Assembly (NCBI GenBank): GCA_024195585.1
Contig: SWBL01000252.1
Location: forward strand, 1-64,000
Reading direction: 5' to 3'
Source of the DNA: Aureobasidium sp. EXF-3400
Taxonomy: Eukaryota; Ascomycota; Dothideomycetes; Dothideales; Saccotheciaceae
DNA length: 64,000 nt
Under the pieces are notes generated by a model, which had not been told where the DNA came from, did not search any database, and worked only from the letters and a program-made list of their open reading frames with translations. Made by a program: the position numbers and the translations under genes. The stretch's first letter is position 1; each line of letters begins with the position of its first letter. This document shows positions 22,451-32,646 of this stretch, piece by piece.

Positions 22451-23516
22451 CTACCTCCTGTTGAGCAAATTCAAGAACTCTTCTCTCGTCTTAGCGGTTG
22501 ACCTCATTCTACCGAGCATACAGCTGGTAGTGGTTGTAGCGCTGGTCTTTTGGACACCGCGCATGACCATACACAGATGGCTAGATTCCATGACGACGGC
22601 GACACCCTGAGGTTGAAGGACTTCGGACAAAGCAAGGGCGACTTGCTTGGTCAGACGCTCCTGAACCTGTAGTCTACGAGAGAACATCTCAGCGATACGT
22701 GCAAGCTTGGAGAGGCCGAGGACACGGCCGTTGGGGATGTAACCAATGTGCATCTAGACAAGTTAGAGAGTTTTCGTGAGAGAAGTGATGTCAAGAGGTG
22801 TAGGTACCTTTCCAGTAAAAGGAACCAAGTGATGCTCGCAGAGACTGAAGACCTCGATGTCCTTTACGATGACGAGCTCATCGTGATCTTCGTGGAAGAC
22901 AGCGCCATTAACAATGTCCCTCAGATTCTCTTCGTAGCCTTTGGTGAAGTACATCATAGCCTTTGCATAGCGCTCAGGCGTACCATGAAGGCCCTCTCTT
23001 TCTGGGTCTTCTCCAATGCATTCAAGCAGAGTACGGACTGCTCCGGAGAGCTTCTCTAGGCGGGCCGCGGCCTGTTCGGGGGTAGACTCGAGTCTTTCGC
23101 GTGTGCCGGTGCCTATTTGAGAGTCAGATAAGAAAAGCGATCAGGGCCGGCTAAAGCATACTGGGCCAGCTCAATCCGTCAAAGTCAATAGTAGGGGCAA
23201 GAGTGTAGGGACTGCTAGCTCTGCTGGTCTGCTGGGAGGTCCAATCGTCACGCGGGTCTCTTGCCTCGGCCTCGTCGAGATTGGCCAGCTTCGAAGGGCG
23301 CTTGTCGCGCGGCTGAGCACTGGTATGGGGTTGGAAGTAGTTGCCCTCAAGATCAAGAGGCTCTTTCTTGGGACCCATTGAGGATTTGATGGACTTGAAA
23401 GCGTTCTCCCGCTCGCGCGCATCCCGGTTCTCTTGGGTAACCAGAGGAGACGATCCGTTGATCATGTGCGATGGGATATGTTTGGGCCTGATGGGCGAAT
23501 TCGGTTGGTGGTCCAT
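22451..23516 (-). CDS. FOL2: GTP cyclohydrolase I
   Basis: Converts GTP to 7,8-dihydroneopterin triphosphate, the first step of folate and tetrahydrobiopterin synthesis. Three exons (23516-23162, 23112-22808, 22753-22451) give 320 residues. The first 110 residues are a poorly conserved, charged extension ([17 protein letters not shown]) usual in fungi. The catalytic domain shows [28 protein letters not shown] and the zinc/active-site segment CEHHLVPF with GKMHIGYIP across the second splice site. It also shows [24 protein letters not shown] cut by no intron, and the zinc ligand region [13 protein letters not shown]. The ATG at 23516 (MDHQPNSP) is chosen over an upstream GTG in the open frame. 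All catalytic Cys/His residues are present. Confidence 0.96.
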
Positions 23517-25216
23517 GGCTATGGCTGAGTCTGTCAAGCTCACGATTGTGATTGCTGTGGTTATCGGCTAGCAGAGTAGATGATGTATGAGTAGGCAGAA
23601 TGGAGCGGCCGAACAGTTGATCACGTCCTAAAGGAAGTAGTTGGAGTGTGAGGCTTGTATGTGGTAGAAGAGAAAGTCCATTACGGTCTGCCTGGGTTTA
23701 CAGAGCCATGACTTGTGCTTGAGAGGCAGCGGGCATTAGTATTCTTCCTTATTCCTCCTGCTTGTCCCTTGAGCCCCGCCGGTCTCGCCAAACTTTTTCT
23801 CTTTGAGTCACGCCTTCCCGAAAGCCCTGGGAGCTACACGGAAGAGAGGGGCTCGTGCGCAGCTCGGGGGCTGCATTCCCAACACGTCCAAGACTGGCAC
23901 GACGAGCAACACCGCTGTACAATCATCCTGTCTGTTCTACTATTCCATTCATGCGCCACCTCCCTCGAGTGCTGGCCGGCTAGCACCATCCTCCTCAATG
24001 GTGTCATCGTCTCTGCTCTGCGCGGGTACATCGCTTCTGACAACCTACGCGACGTGCACATCTTGCTGCAGCGTGCCTGCGCTTGTCCACCTACCTACCT
24101 AGTTAGATCATGTTGCTTCTCGGGCCAACTAACTCATGTTCAATATTCTTGAAAACACCTGCCCTGTTTTTCTGGAACTTGTTCTCGTGCTGCGGCATTC
24201 TGTTAACCTAGCCAACGCGCCTATCGTCGTGTTTGGGCTCGAAGGACTACTTCTTATCACTGACTGTCTATTCTGCTCGGCAAGACAATGGACCAGCCCA
24301 ACTTTGCTGTCTTCTTTTGCTTTTGCGAACGCGATCGAGACGCCAGCCAAATCACGCTTTGTCATTCACTGACTATGCTCGGCTTGATGGAGTGGAGCTT
24401 TGAGGCAGCTCCTACCCTGTTGAATTCGAGTTCATCGATCGTCTGTATGGGCAGCACCGGCGTGAGAGACACGGTCAAGAACATGATACACTGGACGTGT
24501 TGGTCTATCAAGTTTCTGAAAAGAACACATTTGGATAGCCAAGACCTACCTAACCTTCCGCACATGACGAGCGTCATGATCCGGCTTCGAGGCAAGATAC
24601 TGACACTCTTCCAGAGGACATGGGTGCATGAGGACGCCCTGAGATTCGCGATTCACAGTCATGAGTGGTGTTGAGGCAGTTTGTGATCTGGACATGAGTG
24701 CATCACAAGTGAATGATAGAAGACGGGTCAAGTTCACGTTCACTACTTTCAGAAGATGCCAACCACAGAAGCACCGCAAGAGAGTCACAGTAGGGCTCAC
24801 TCGAGATGAGTCGTGGCCAAAGAAACACCAGCTCCTGGTCTCTTATACGAGGCAGTACTCGACTGAGCAAGCAGCATTTGGTGATGAAGCAGGGCCGCTT
24901 AAGCTTCGGGTAGGCGTAAGCGGCGGGGAAACGCCATGGACCTCGTTCAGCCATGTTGGGCAAAGAGGGCGCGTCTCAAAGCAAGAGTTGTTCGCTGAGC
25001 AATTGACAGGTGAGGGAACTTGGTCGCTCCATTCATTTTTAATCCCCTTTCCCTTCTGCGTTGTATTGCCTGCACAAATGCTATTGCTGCTGTCGCTGGC
25101 ACGTCGTATTTGAGTCAAGAGGATCATCACCACTGCTGTGTCATTGGCGCGTGGGCTTCAAGGCTGTCTCCAGGTGGCCGTGTTCGCTGTCGGACTTGAA
25201 TTTATGTCCCTTCTCC
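23517..25216. other. intergenic, divergent promoter region FOL2 / CTK1
   Basis: 1.7 kb between two divergent genes. Several ORFs of 80-150 codons occur on both strands, but none shows a domain, a signal peptide or splice-linked continuation. The frame upstream of CTK1 is open from 25061 without an ATG that improves the protein. Confidence 0.5.
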
Positions 25217-28130
25217 ATGGCAGGCAACGAAACAGAGCCCGGGCGACGTGGACGTGATTTTCCAAGCAGAAGCAGAGAGCGTGATAGTAGACTATCGCCG
25301 TCGCCTACTGCAGCCGCTGGTCGAGGCCGCGCCGCATATCCTTCCACATCGCATCACCACCGCCCTCGCTCAACCTCTGCACATAGGGCCCACGATCTCG
25401 ACCGCGAACGACCTGCCCATTATCGCCATCGTCACCACCATCATCACCATCACCAACACGACCCGGCGCGCGCTCAGCCATCGCTCCCACCAGCCGACGA
25501 AGCTCCTGTATCGTCGCTGAACACAAGACGTCCAAGTCTTTCTCCAGCTCCATCGACCAGCTCGAGGTACGCCAAGCGTCAACCACGAGACTATTCTCCT
25601 CGACCTGCACGTCCGTACGATCAGCGCCCGTACTCAGATCGACCTCCACCAGCTCGAAGACCGCAGTCGCCCGATCCATACCCCCAGAGACAACGTTCCC
25701 GTTCGGTCGAATCTCGCTACAGCTCGCGCCAACCCAGGTATCCGTCCGACAGAGACCGCTACAACGACCGTCGCAGATACTCTCCGCCGCCTACCAGAGG
25801 TTATCGTTCATCGGGCCACTCGTCTCGCGGTCGTCCTGACAATAGCTACGCTTCTCGTCACAGCAAACCCCCGGCACGCTCACCTCCTCGAGACGTCCGA
25901 CGCTCTGACTCACCGTCTGACGACCTTATATCGCAGCTGGCAAGTACTGCAAGACCTGAAGAAGCAAAGTCTAGCAGACGTCGAGGTCCATCAGCACACT
26001 CTCGCCGCTCTTCAAGGTCACCTCGACCAGACACTCGTCGACCCTACAGACAGGACCCGCCTCGCTATCGGGAAAGAGAGAGGGAAAGGGACAGAGATTA
26101 CGCAAGAGATTACGACAGAGATTACGAGCGCAATAGAGAGTACGCCCGAGGAGGTCGCCGCGAATACTACGATAGAGGGGAACGCTATCGCGACGAGCGC
26201 GATACAGACGCCATGTATGGTAGAGGCGGTCCTCCTCGGCAGCCTATGCCTCGCCCATACGTAGACCCGCGATATTCGCAGTCACCACAATATCCGCCCC
26301 CTGGACCTTCTCCACCGCATGGTCAGTCTCCCTATGGCCGTGCGTATCCTCCACAACAGCCTTATGCTAGCTACCAAGGGTAAGTTCCGTCATTGTATCT
26401 TGGTCATCCCATGCTAATTCGATACTAGTTCTCCAACACATGCTGGCTATTCAGCTGCTGCCTCACCCTACTATCAACAGAGCTATCCGCCGCCAGCGGC
26501 AAGTCCTTATTATCAAGCGCAGCAACCACCACCACATTATGCAGCTCCGCCTCCAGTTTCTGCATATCCACCTCAATCCTCATACCGCGGACCTCCCTCT
26601 CGAGGATACAACGGCTCACAACGACCACCTGCTTCTATTCAGGGCCCTGCTCCTCCTGCTAGTAGAGGGGGTCGTGGTGGCCATTTTTCCAATCTATCTT
26701 GGACGCCCTCGAGTGGTATCAGAGGCGGGAAGATAGCCTCGAAACGGGAGACTTCCATATCCGGCACCGAAACTCCCCTCGCACCAGGTTCGATGACCGA
26801 GTCTGTCGACGACGACGACAATCCGTTCAGACCGCCCAAGGACCTTCGAGCTGAGGATGAGAGCGATAAGAGAAAATCAGGCATCAGCTTTTCTATCAAA
26901 GGAATGGCTGGAAGAACTGATTCATCAGCACCGCACAAACCGGCTCCGTTAGTCGCGCCTCGTACGAGGAAAGAAATTGTCGTTCGCAAACGGCTGAAGC
27001 CCAAGCCAAAATTGACGGGAGAATTTGCTACCTCGGATTCGGTGTACTACCGCAAGACTGGCAATGAGTCAGTTGTCGGATCTGGTACTTATGGTAAAGT
27101 GTACAAGGCTGTCCATGTCTACACTGGAGACAAAGTTGCGCTCAAGAAGATAAGAATGGAAGGAGAGCGTGACGGCTTCCCAGTGACAGCAATTCGCGAG
27201 ATCAAACTTTTGCAATCTCTGAACCACACCAACGTGGTAAAACTGCAAGAAGTCATGGTCGAGCGCAATGACTGTTTCATGATTTTCGAGTACCTCTCGC
27301 ACGATTTGACTGGGTTGTTGAACCACCCATCGTTCGTGTTGACCGAAGGGCACAAGAAAGATCTTGCAAAGCAACTGTTCGAAGGCCTCGATTATCTTCA
27401 CAAGCGTGGCGTCCTTCATCGCGACATCAAAGCAGCCAATATCCTTGTGTCTCGCAATGGTGAGCTGAAGTTAGCTGACTTTGGTCTTGCACGGTTCTAC
27501 AACAAGAACGCGAAACGAAAGCAAGACTACACCAACAGAGTCATCACCATTTGGTATCGCTCGCCTGAGTTGTTGTTGGGAGAGACGCAGTATGGACCAG
27601 CAGTCGACATCTGGTCAGCCGCTTGCGTCTTGGTTGAAATTTTCACCAAGCACGCCATCTTCCCAGGAGATGGTGGTGAAATTAATCAACTCGACAAGAT
27701 TTACAACGTTCTCGGTACTCCGTCACGCTCGACTTGGCCAGGAATAGTAGATCTGGCTTGGTACGAGCTTCTACGGCCAGCGCACAAGGTGCCTTCTACC
27801 TTTGCTGAGAAGTACCAAGAACGTGTTTCACCAGCAGCATTCGATCTTTTGAGCGCCATGTTTGTCTTTGATCCCGACACGCGACCAACAGCGAGCGACG
27901 TATTGGAGCACCCATACTTCACGACAGAGGAACCAAAGGCAAGCAAGGTTGTAGAACTGAAAGATCTGGAAGGTGATTGGCACGAATTCGAGAGTAAAGC
28001 ACTGCGCAAGGAGAAGGAGCGTGAAGCAAGAAGGAAGGATAAGGAGAGCGCAGAGAAGCGGAAGCTCGAAGGACCGGCAGGCGACGAAAGAGAGCTCAAG
28101 AGGGTAAAGACTGGCGATGCACAAGTATAG
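25217..28130 (+). CDS. CTK1: CTD kinase catalytic subunit Ctk1 (CDK12-like)
   Basis: Two exons (25217-26379, 26429-28130; intron 49 bp), 954 residues. The first 500 residues are disordered and Arg/Ser/Pro/Tyr-rich with RS and RE/RD alternations (RERERERDRDYARDY) and a His run, then Pro/Tyr/Gln-rich PPQ repeats. The kinase domain starts at about 600: glycine loop GSGTYG (605-610), catalytic Lys in VALKK (627), C-helix signature PVTAIRE (639-645), HRDIKAAN (718), DFG (738) and WYRSPELLLG (about 764). The PVTAIRE helix is of the CDK12/Ctk1 PITAIRE class, so the enzyme should phosphorylate Ser2 of the RNA polymerase II CTD with a cyclin K/Ctk2 partner. A Lys/Glu-rich tail closes it. Bur1/CDK9 is the alternative, less likely given the helix sequence and the RS-rich extension. 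Confidence 0.9.
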
Positions 28131-28308
28131 CAGGCAGCATGTAAAAACACTGAATGAAGATGAACTGTAGCAGGCAATGGCACTGCATTATTGTTATTCA
28201 TAAGTCTTGCACAAGTTCCCCAGATTCAGGGACGGCCACCTAAGTGAATGCGATACAATTGCTGGCTTTAAGCTCGACCAGACTGATCAACATCACAGCA
28301 CATTCAAG

Positions 28309-29170
28309 ATGCATTCGTCGCTCGTGCGGATACAGAATGTCTTCGGCTTCTTCACAACCGTCGCCTTCACTCTGGGTCTGGCCATCGCGCTGAGCGTTGT
28401 CGTTTCCCACCAGAACCCGACGGCAGAGCTCGAGCTGCGCAACGTCCAAGTGTAAGCATTTATACCTTCTGCACTCGTTGTAGCATTGTCTGACAAGCAT
28501 GCAGAGTCAAGGGTCGCCCTCACTACTACAGTACCAAGAAGGAGGAATATGCGCACATCAAGTTCGACCTCGAGACTGGTTCGTTGACCTGTTGTCCATG
28601 ACCCGCAACGCGACACCCTCTGACCGTCCCCTAGATCTCAGATCCCTCTTCTCCTGGAACACCAAGCAAGTCTTTGTCTACGTGACTGCGACCTTCCCTT
28701 CCAAGTCTCCTCTCTCACCTCCCTCGGAGGCCATCATCTGGGACGCCATCATTCCCGCTCCTTCAGAGCCCTGGCACGAGAACACATACATCCACCCCCA
28801 AAAGAATCGCAAGCAGCCATCCCGCCGCCAAAACACCGCCGCAGCAAACTACAAGGCCTACCCCGAAGGTACCAGCCCTGGTATCCTGAAGCTGTCCAAC
28901 CAGAAGCCCAAGTACCAGATCACCACTCCCTGGTCTAAGATCGGCGGAGCTGAGAACTGTACTCTGCAGTTCAAGTATAATGTGCAGCCTTGGGTCGGTG
29001 CGCTGTATTGGAGCTCACCTAGACCATTCGGCATGTGGGAGGGCCTCCAGGGGGCTATGAGCGATGTTTTCGATATGCCATTTGTCAAGAACTCTGCACA
29101 GGCTTCCAAGAGCAAGGAGGACCTCAAGACCGAGACAGGTGGTGAGAGAAACAGAGGAAGTCCTGCTTAA
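28309..29170 (+). CDS. SPC3: signal peptidase complex subunit 3
   Basis: Essential ER-membrane subunit of signal peptidase. Three exons (28309-28451, 28505-28578, 28635-29170) give 250 residues. A single N-terminal membrane segment (GFFTTVAFTLGLAIALSVVV) is followed by the lumenal domain: VVKGRPHYYS, AHIKFDLETDLRSLFSWNTKQVFVYVTA, SEAIIWDAII and KYQITTPWSKIGGAENCTLQFKYNVQPWVGAL. An N-glycosylation site (NCT) lies in the lumenal part. The second intron uses a GTTCGT donor; removing it joins DLET-DLRSLF, which is well conserved. The C-terminal tail is longer than in yeast (184 aa) and Lys/Ser/Glu-rich, typical of filamentous fungi. It follows CTK1 by 178 bp in the same direction. Confidence 0.94.
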
Positions 29171-29343
29171 GCCATCTGTACTCCGTTGCTCGTCACCCTT
29201 TTCCCAAGCTCGTCTGCTTGTTCCTCGTACGACGGCAAAGGGGTGTAAATCAGGCAGAAATCAATATTCAAAGCTATCAAATCGAATGGCAAAACCTCGC
29301 ATACCCGCTCTGTTCTATCAACTTTTGCAAATTTCCGTCAGTC

Positions 29344-29796
29344 TTAATCCTTCTTGCGGCCAATTTTAGGGAGACACAACCATAGCACCAGTTGCATAGC
29401 AAACAAAGCAAGGATGATTGGTTGCAATACTTGGACGCCTATAGCTTGCGCCAACGCGCCTATGTTTGATCATGGTTAGCCTTCTGTCCTGTGCTGTCTT
29501 GCGTTCAAATCATGGGTTTGTAGATTACCAATTGCAAATGGAAGGATAGCTCCTCCTGAACCACCAAAGGCAGCTGCGAAGCCAACAGCAGTTACGTGTA
29601 GATGCTTTGGCAGGAATTTCGTTGGTGCTACAACGATAGCTGAAAACATGGGACCTAAGAAGAAGCCTTGGAAGCTGACTGCAACAGCTGAGACGTAGAA
29701 TGATGGTACTAGCCAGAAGAAGAGCTCTAGATCCTTTCGGCTCGTCGCGCCGTAATCCTGTTTACATTCATCATCTTTTGAGTCTCTTCGGTTCGC
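29344..29796 (-). pseudogene. 5'-truncated MFS transporter remnant
   Basis: Minus-strand coding sequence with one intron (29460-29528) gives about 127 residues that match only the C-terminal third of a fungal major facilitator. It contains FFWLVPSFYVSAVAVSFQG, FFLGPMFSAIVVAPTKFLPK, HLHVTAVGFAAAFGGSGGA and ILPFAIG, then ALAQAIGVQVLQPIILA and a stop. The frame closes upstream at a TAA (29797-29799), no in-frame ATG precedes the homology, and the preceding 300 bp show no membrane-protein coding in any frame. The splice site and membrane residues are intact, so the truncation is probably recent. A distant 5' exon with an unseen long intron is the less likely alternative. Confidence 0.72.
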
Positions 29797-29799
29797 TTA

Positions 29800-30100
29800 G
29801 CATCACTGGTTGTCTTGCGATAATACTGTCTGTGTTCAGCAGCATGTGGTGTAGGTAAACAGCTGCTTCATCATGACCTCGTGAGTAACGACATATCAAT
29901 CACCGTTGGGCATGACTGGGCTTGAGTAAATCTTCGAAAACTCGAGATAGGTGCTTCCAAGGCAGTTGTACACTCGAACACACTCATAGGATGCTCTTTC
30001 ACATGTCAAACGTCACAACTTTCCCTCGAACGGTCTTTCCTGATGAGTCCAGGCATGTGCAAGTTACATAACCATCCAAAATCCTAGCATCTTCAACGTA
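29800..30100. other. intergenic between MFS remnant and tRNA-like gene
   Basis: No coding sequence is found. The missing N-terminal part of the transporter would be expected here but is absent. Confidence 0.5.
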
Positions 30101-30232
30101 GCAGCGATGGTCTAGTGGTCAAGACGCTACACAAATGTGTCTTGCAAACACAAGCATGAAGGTAGACAAGCAAGGCCACGCGCTGCTGTCGCTGGAGCTG
30201 TAGAGTCGTGAGTTCGAATCTCACTCGCTGCG
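30101..30232 (+). tRNA. tRNA-like gene with a putative ~58-nt intron; isotype unassigned
   Basis: Cloverleaf parts are perfect: acceptor stem GCAGCGA (30101-30107) with TCGCTGC (30225-30231), D stem GTCT/AGAC around AGTGGTCA, and T arm GTGAG-TTCGAAT-CTCAC (30208-30224). A box TGGTCTAGTGG and B box GTTCGAATC are present, and six T residues from about 30239 form a Pol III terminator. A five-pair anticodon stem CTACA (30127-30131)/TGTAG (30199-30203) encloses about 67 nt, implying an intron. With the usual intron position the loop would be CAAATGC, which has A instead of U at position 33. Inside the interval a second 5-bp/7-nt hairpin (30136-30152, loop CTTGCAA) has a proper U33 and UGC. It is either an unusual tRNA or a tRNA pseudogene that kept its stems. 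Confidence 0.6.
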
Positions 30233-30939
30233 TCAATCTTTTTTGTTGCCACAACAGAACCACACAGTATCGATAATCTTCGGTTCATCGTCAACTCTTC
30301 TTCAACACTCAGCCAAACAAGCCAAGCGATCAATGAAAAGCTCCGAGCCAATTGTTTTCTTTCCAAAGATTCCCTTCTCGACCCGTGGGACTTTTAAGAA
30401 AAGGAGCAGTCAAATGTTTAGTTTTCAACTAGCAAAAATCCGGCCTCAGAGTAATTCTTCACCGACACGGATATTGCCCTTGCACTGGGATGAGAAGAAA
30501 GAGACTAGGATTGAGCAAGGAGGGACGAGGCTTTTATACCTTTGGGAAGGCTTGAGTCATGAGGTTTAGGCAGCAGAGGTGGTTGCCTGACTGGCTGAGG
30601 CAGCAGCGGACGGTGTAACTGAAGGAAGTAGCCATTGTGAACAGCAACTTCACTCCAAGAGGGCTCACTTTCTTTTTCACCATGTCCCAGTGACCAAGAG
30701 AGTAGTACATGGTGTCTTGATCGAGCTGGTGTTTTCAACTTCTTCACCGTTGCTTTCGAGCCATTCTCGTCTTTCTCATGTCTGTTGTAGTGCTTTCTTC
30801 TTATGACGCCCGAGCAGCATCCTCATATTTCGCTTCATCATCAGTTACCTCCTGACCGGATAGTTCTTTCGCGTTTTCCACCATCATTTCTCTAAAATGC
30901 TTACCTGAGAGAGGTTCAGGGAGCTAAAGTTTGATAGAT
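30233..30939. other. intergenic
   Basis: Apart from the T-run ending the tRNA-like gene, only short ORFs without features occur. Confidence 0.5.
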
Positions 30940-31899
30940 TCACATTATTCTCGATACTTGTAATGCTATGTCAGCCATCTCAGAATAGAATCGTGGATCT
31001 TCTCTCAACGCTTCGAGTCTCGGCTTCCAGAATGCCCACCTCCGTCCATCTACCTGATCTGTCCCGACATGACTCTGCCAAAGCCGACCAGTCATCACTG
31101 TCCAAAGCTCTCCCTCATACCCAGCATCCAAAGCTTCCCAAACAGCATCTCCTGCCAACAAGATCCATCGACAAGCTGCCGATACATGCATTTCCATATT
31201 CTTGCCCAGTCTCATCTTCCGAGGATGTTCAAGAGCAGACGACAAAGCCCAAAAGGCATACTGGACACAAATTCCAAACAGAGCTGGAAACGCGTTGCCG
31301 TGGTCGCGGACCAGAATAGCGAGAAAATTGTTTATGTTCGTCCATTTACGCTCTGCAACTGCAGAGGATTCGCCCTGGCTGAGATATGCTTCTGGCCCTT
31401 GCATACTCTCGGTGAGGTTCAAGAAGAAATATGGAAGGTCTTGCCAGAGGCGCTCGTTTACTCACGAGCAGCGGAGGAGTATTGCTTCGCCTGGCTGAAC
31501 CGTGGTGTTGTCTGGAGATCCAAGGACGATAGCTTCTTGGTGAGTGTTGATGGCATCTGGGAGGCTAGCTAAACAAGCCAGGAGATCTGATAAGGTAGAA
31601 AGTGTCTCTATACTTGAAAAATGCTTGACAGCTTGAAAGAAGCATCCCCACATGTTGTTGTAGGGAGTCATGATATCTACCGTCGACAGTATGGCACTCG
31701 CTAGGCGTTCAGCTGCCTCTTGGGCCTGACATCTTGACTCTAAGAGACCTTGGAATATTCGAACGATGTGCGCTTGGGGAGATCGAGGATCTATCGTTGG
31801 CTGCGAAGGTGCACTGTCGAATCTGCTGTCTGATGCTGGATACAGTCGACCTAGCCATTCGTGCTGCTGTCTGATATATTCCTCTAATTCTTCTATCAT
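30940..31899 (-). CDS. DUF3632-family protein, 5' end uncertain
   Basis: Two exons (31899-31466, 31378-30940) give 290 residues when started at the first in-frame ATG (31899). The open frame runs about 40 bases further, through non-ATG codons, so an upstream exon may exist. The intron is 87 bp (donor GTGAGT, acceptor ATCTCAG), and the phase was set by matching the downstream frame. The C-terminal half has the DUF3632 pattern: KWTNINNFLAIL, YAFWALSSALE, SAACRWILLAGDAVWE and WAFWKPRLEALREDPRF. DUF3632 proteins are common in filamentous ascomycetes, helical, and of unknown function. No membrane segment or signal peptide is visible. Confidence 0.7.
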
Positions 31900-32646
31900 C
31901 CTGTGCACTGGCTTCGAAAACAGATTGAAGGAAATGTGCAATTGAGATGGATAACAACCTTGGATCCTTCTAGGCAGCAGTGGCTTACGTCATTAAGATT
32001 CCGAGTCTTGGTGTAGAGACAGGAGGGGATCATCATGAGGATCAGACAAATCACACCTGGCATAGCTGCTACAAGACATCGATCTGCTGAGTGAGTGCGG
32101 AAGTAAAGACAGTGAGACTAAGTCAAACAAGTATTGATTCAGATAAATCCAAGACATGAATTCCGACTAGCAAGAAAGCTGACACAAAGAATACTCAGAG
32201 AGAGGATGGCTGTGGAAAGTGGCAGTCAAGCAAGCCAAGGCTAGATCGACTGCCATCATCATATCAAAGAACATGAGGCACCAGGGAAGATATTTAATGA
32301 TAGAAAGATTCTTTTATACAATACTGCAGGAACCTGCCCGCAATGATAGTAGTCTTTGATATTGGGAGCGCGCGATCGTGTGATCATAAACTTGGGCCTG
32401 ATAAAACTGCAGCATTTGTATATCGAACAAACAAACGAAGAAAAAGTGCTGGTGAATAAAAGATGCGGTGTAGAAGCAAAGAAGCCAACGAAAAGGGATA
32501 TAACTTGATCGCAAACTCTCCATGAGTATAAAACACAGAACCGGTAGAGGGGGTCATCAGAAAAGGTATAAAAAGGAGTTTTTGCTACATCCAGGAAAAA
32601 ACAACAGGCCCTGCCAGTACCCAATATTGGTAAACAACATAGATGC
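31900..32646. other. intergenic, no gene recognised
   Basis: Upstream of the DUF3632 gene and downstream of the DUF1996 gene. It may contain a missed first exon of the DUF3632 gene near 31990-32070, which I could not fix. Confidence 0.45.

Noticed and set aside
23715..25113. ORFs of 128-150 codons between FOL2 and CTK1
   Set aside because: No recognisable domain, signal peptide or codon bias like the neighbours; treated as chance.
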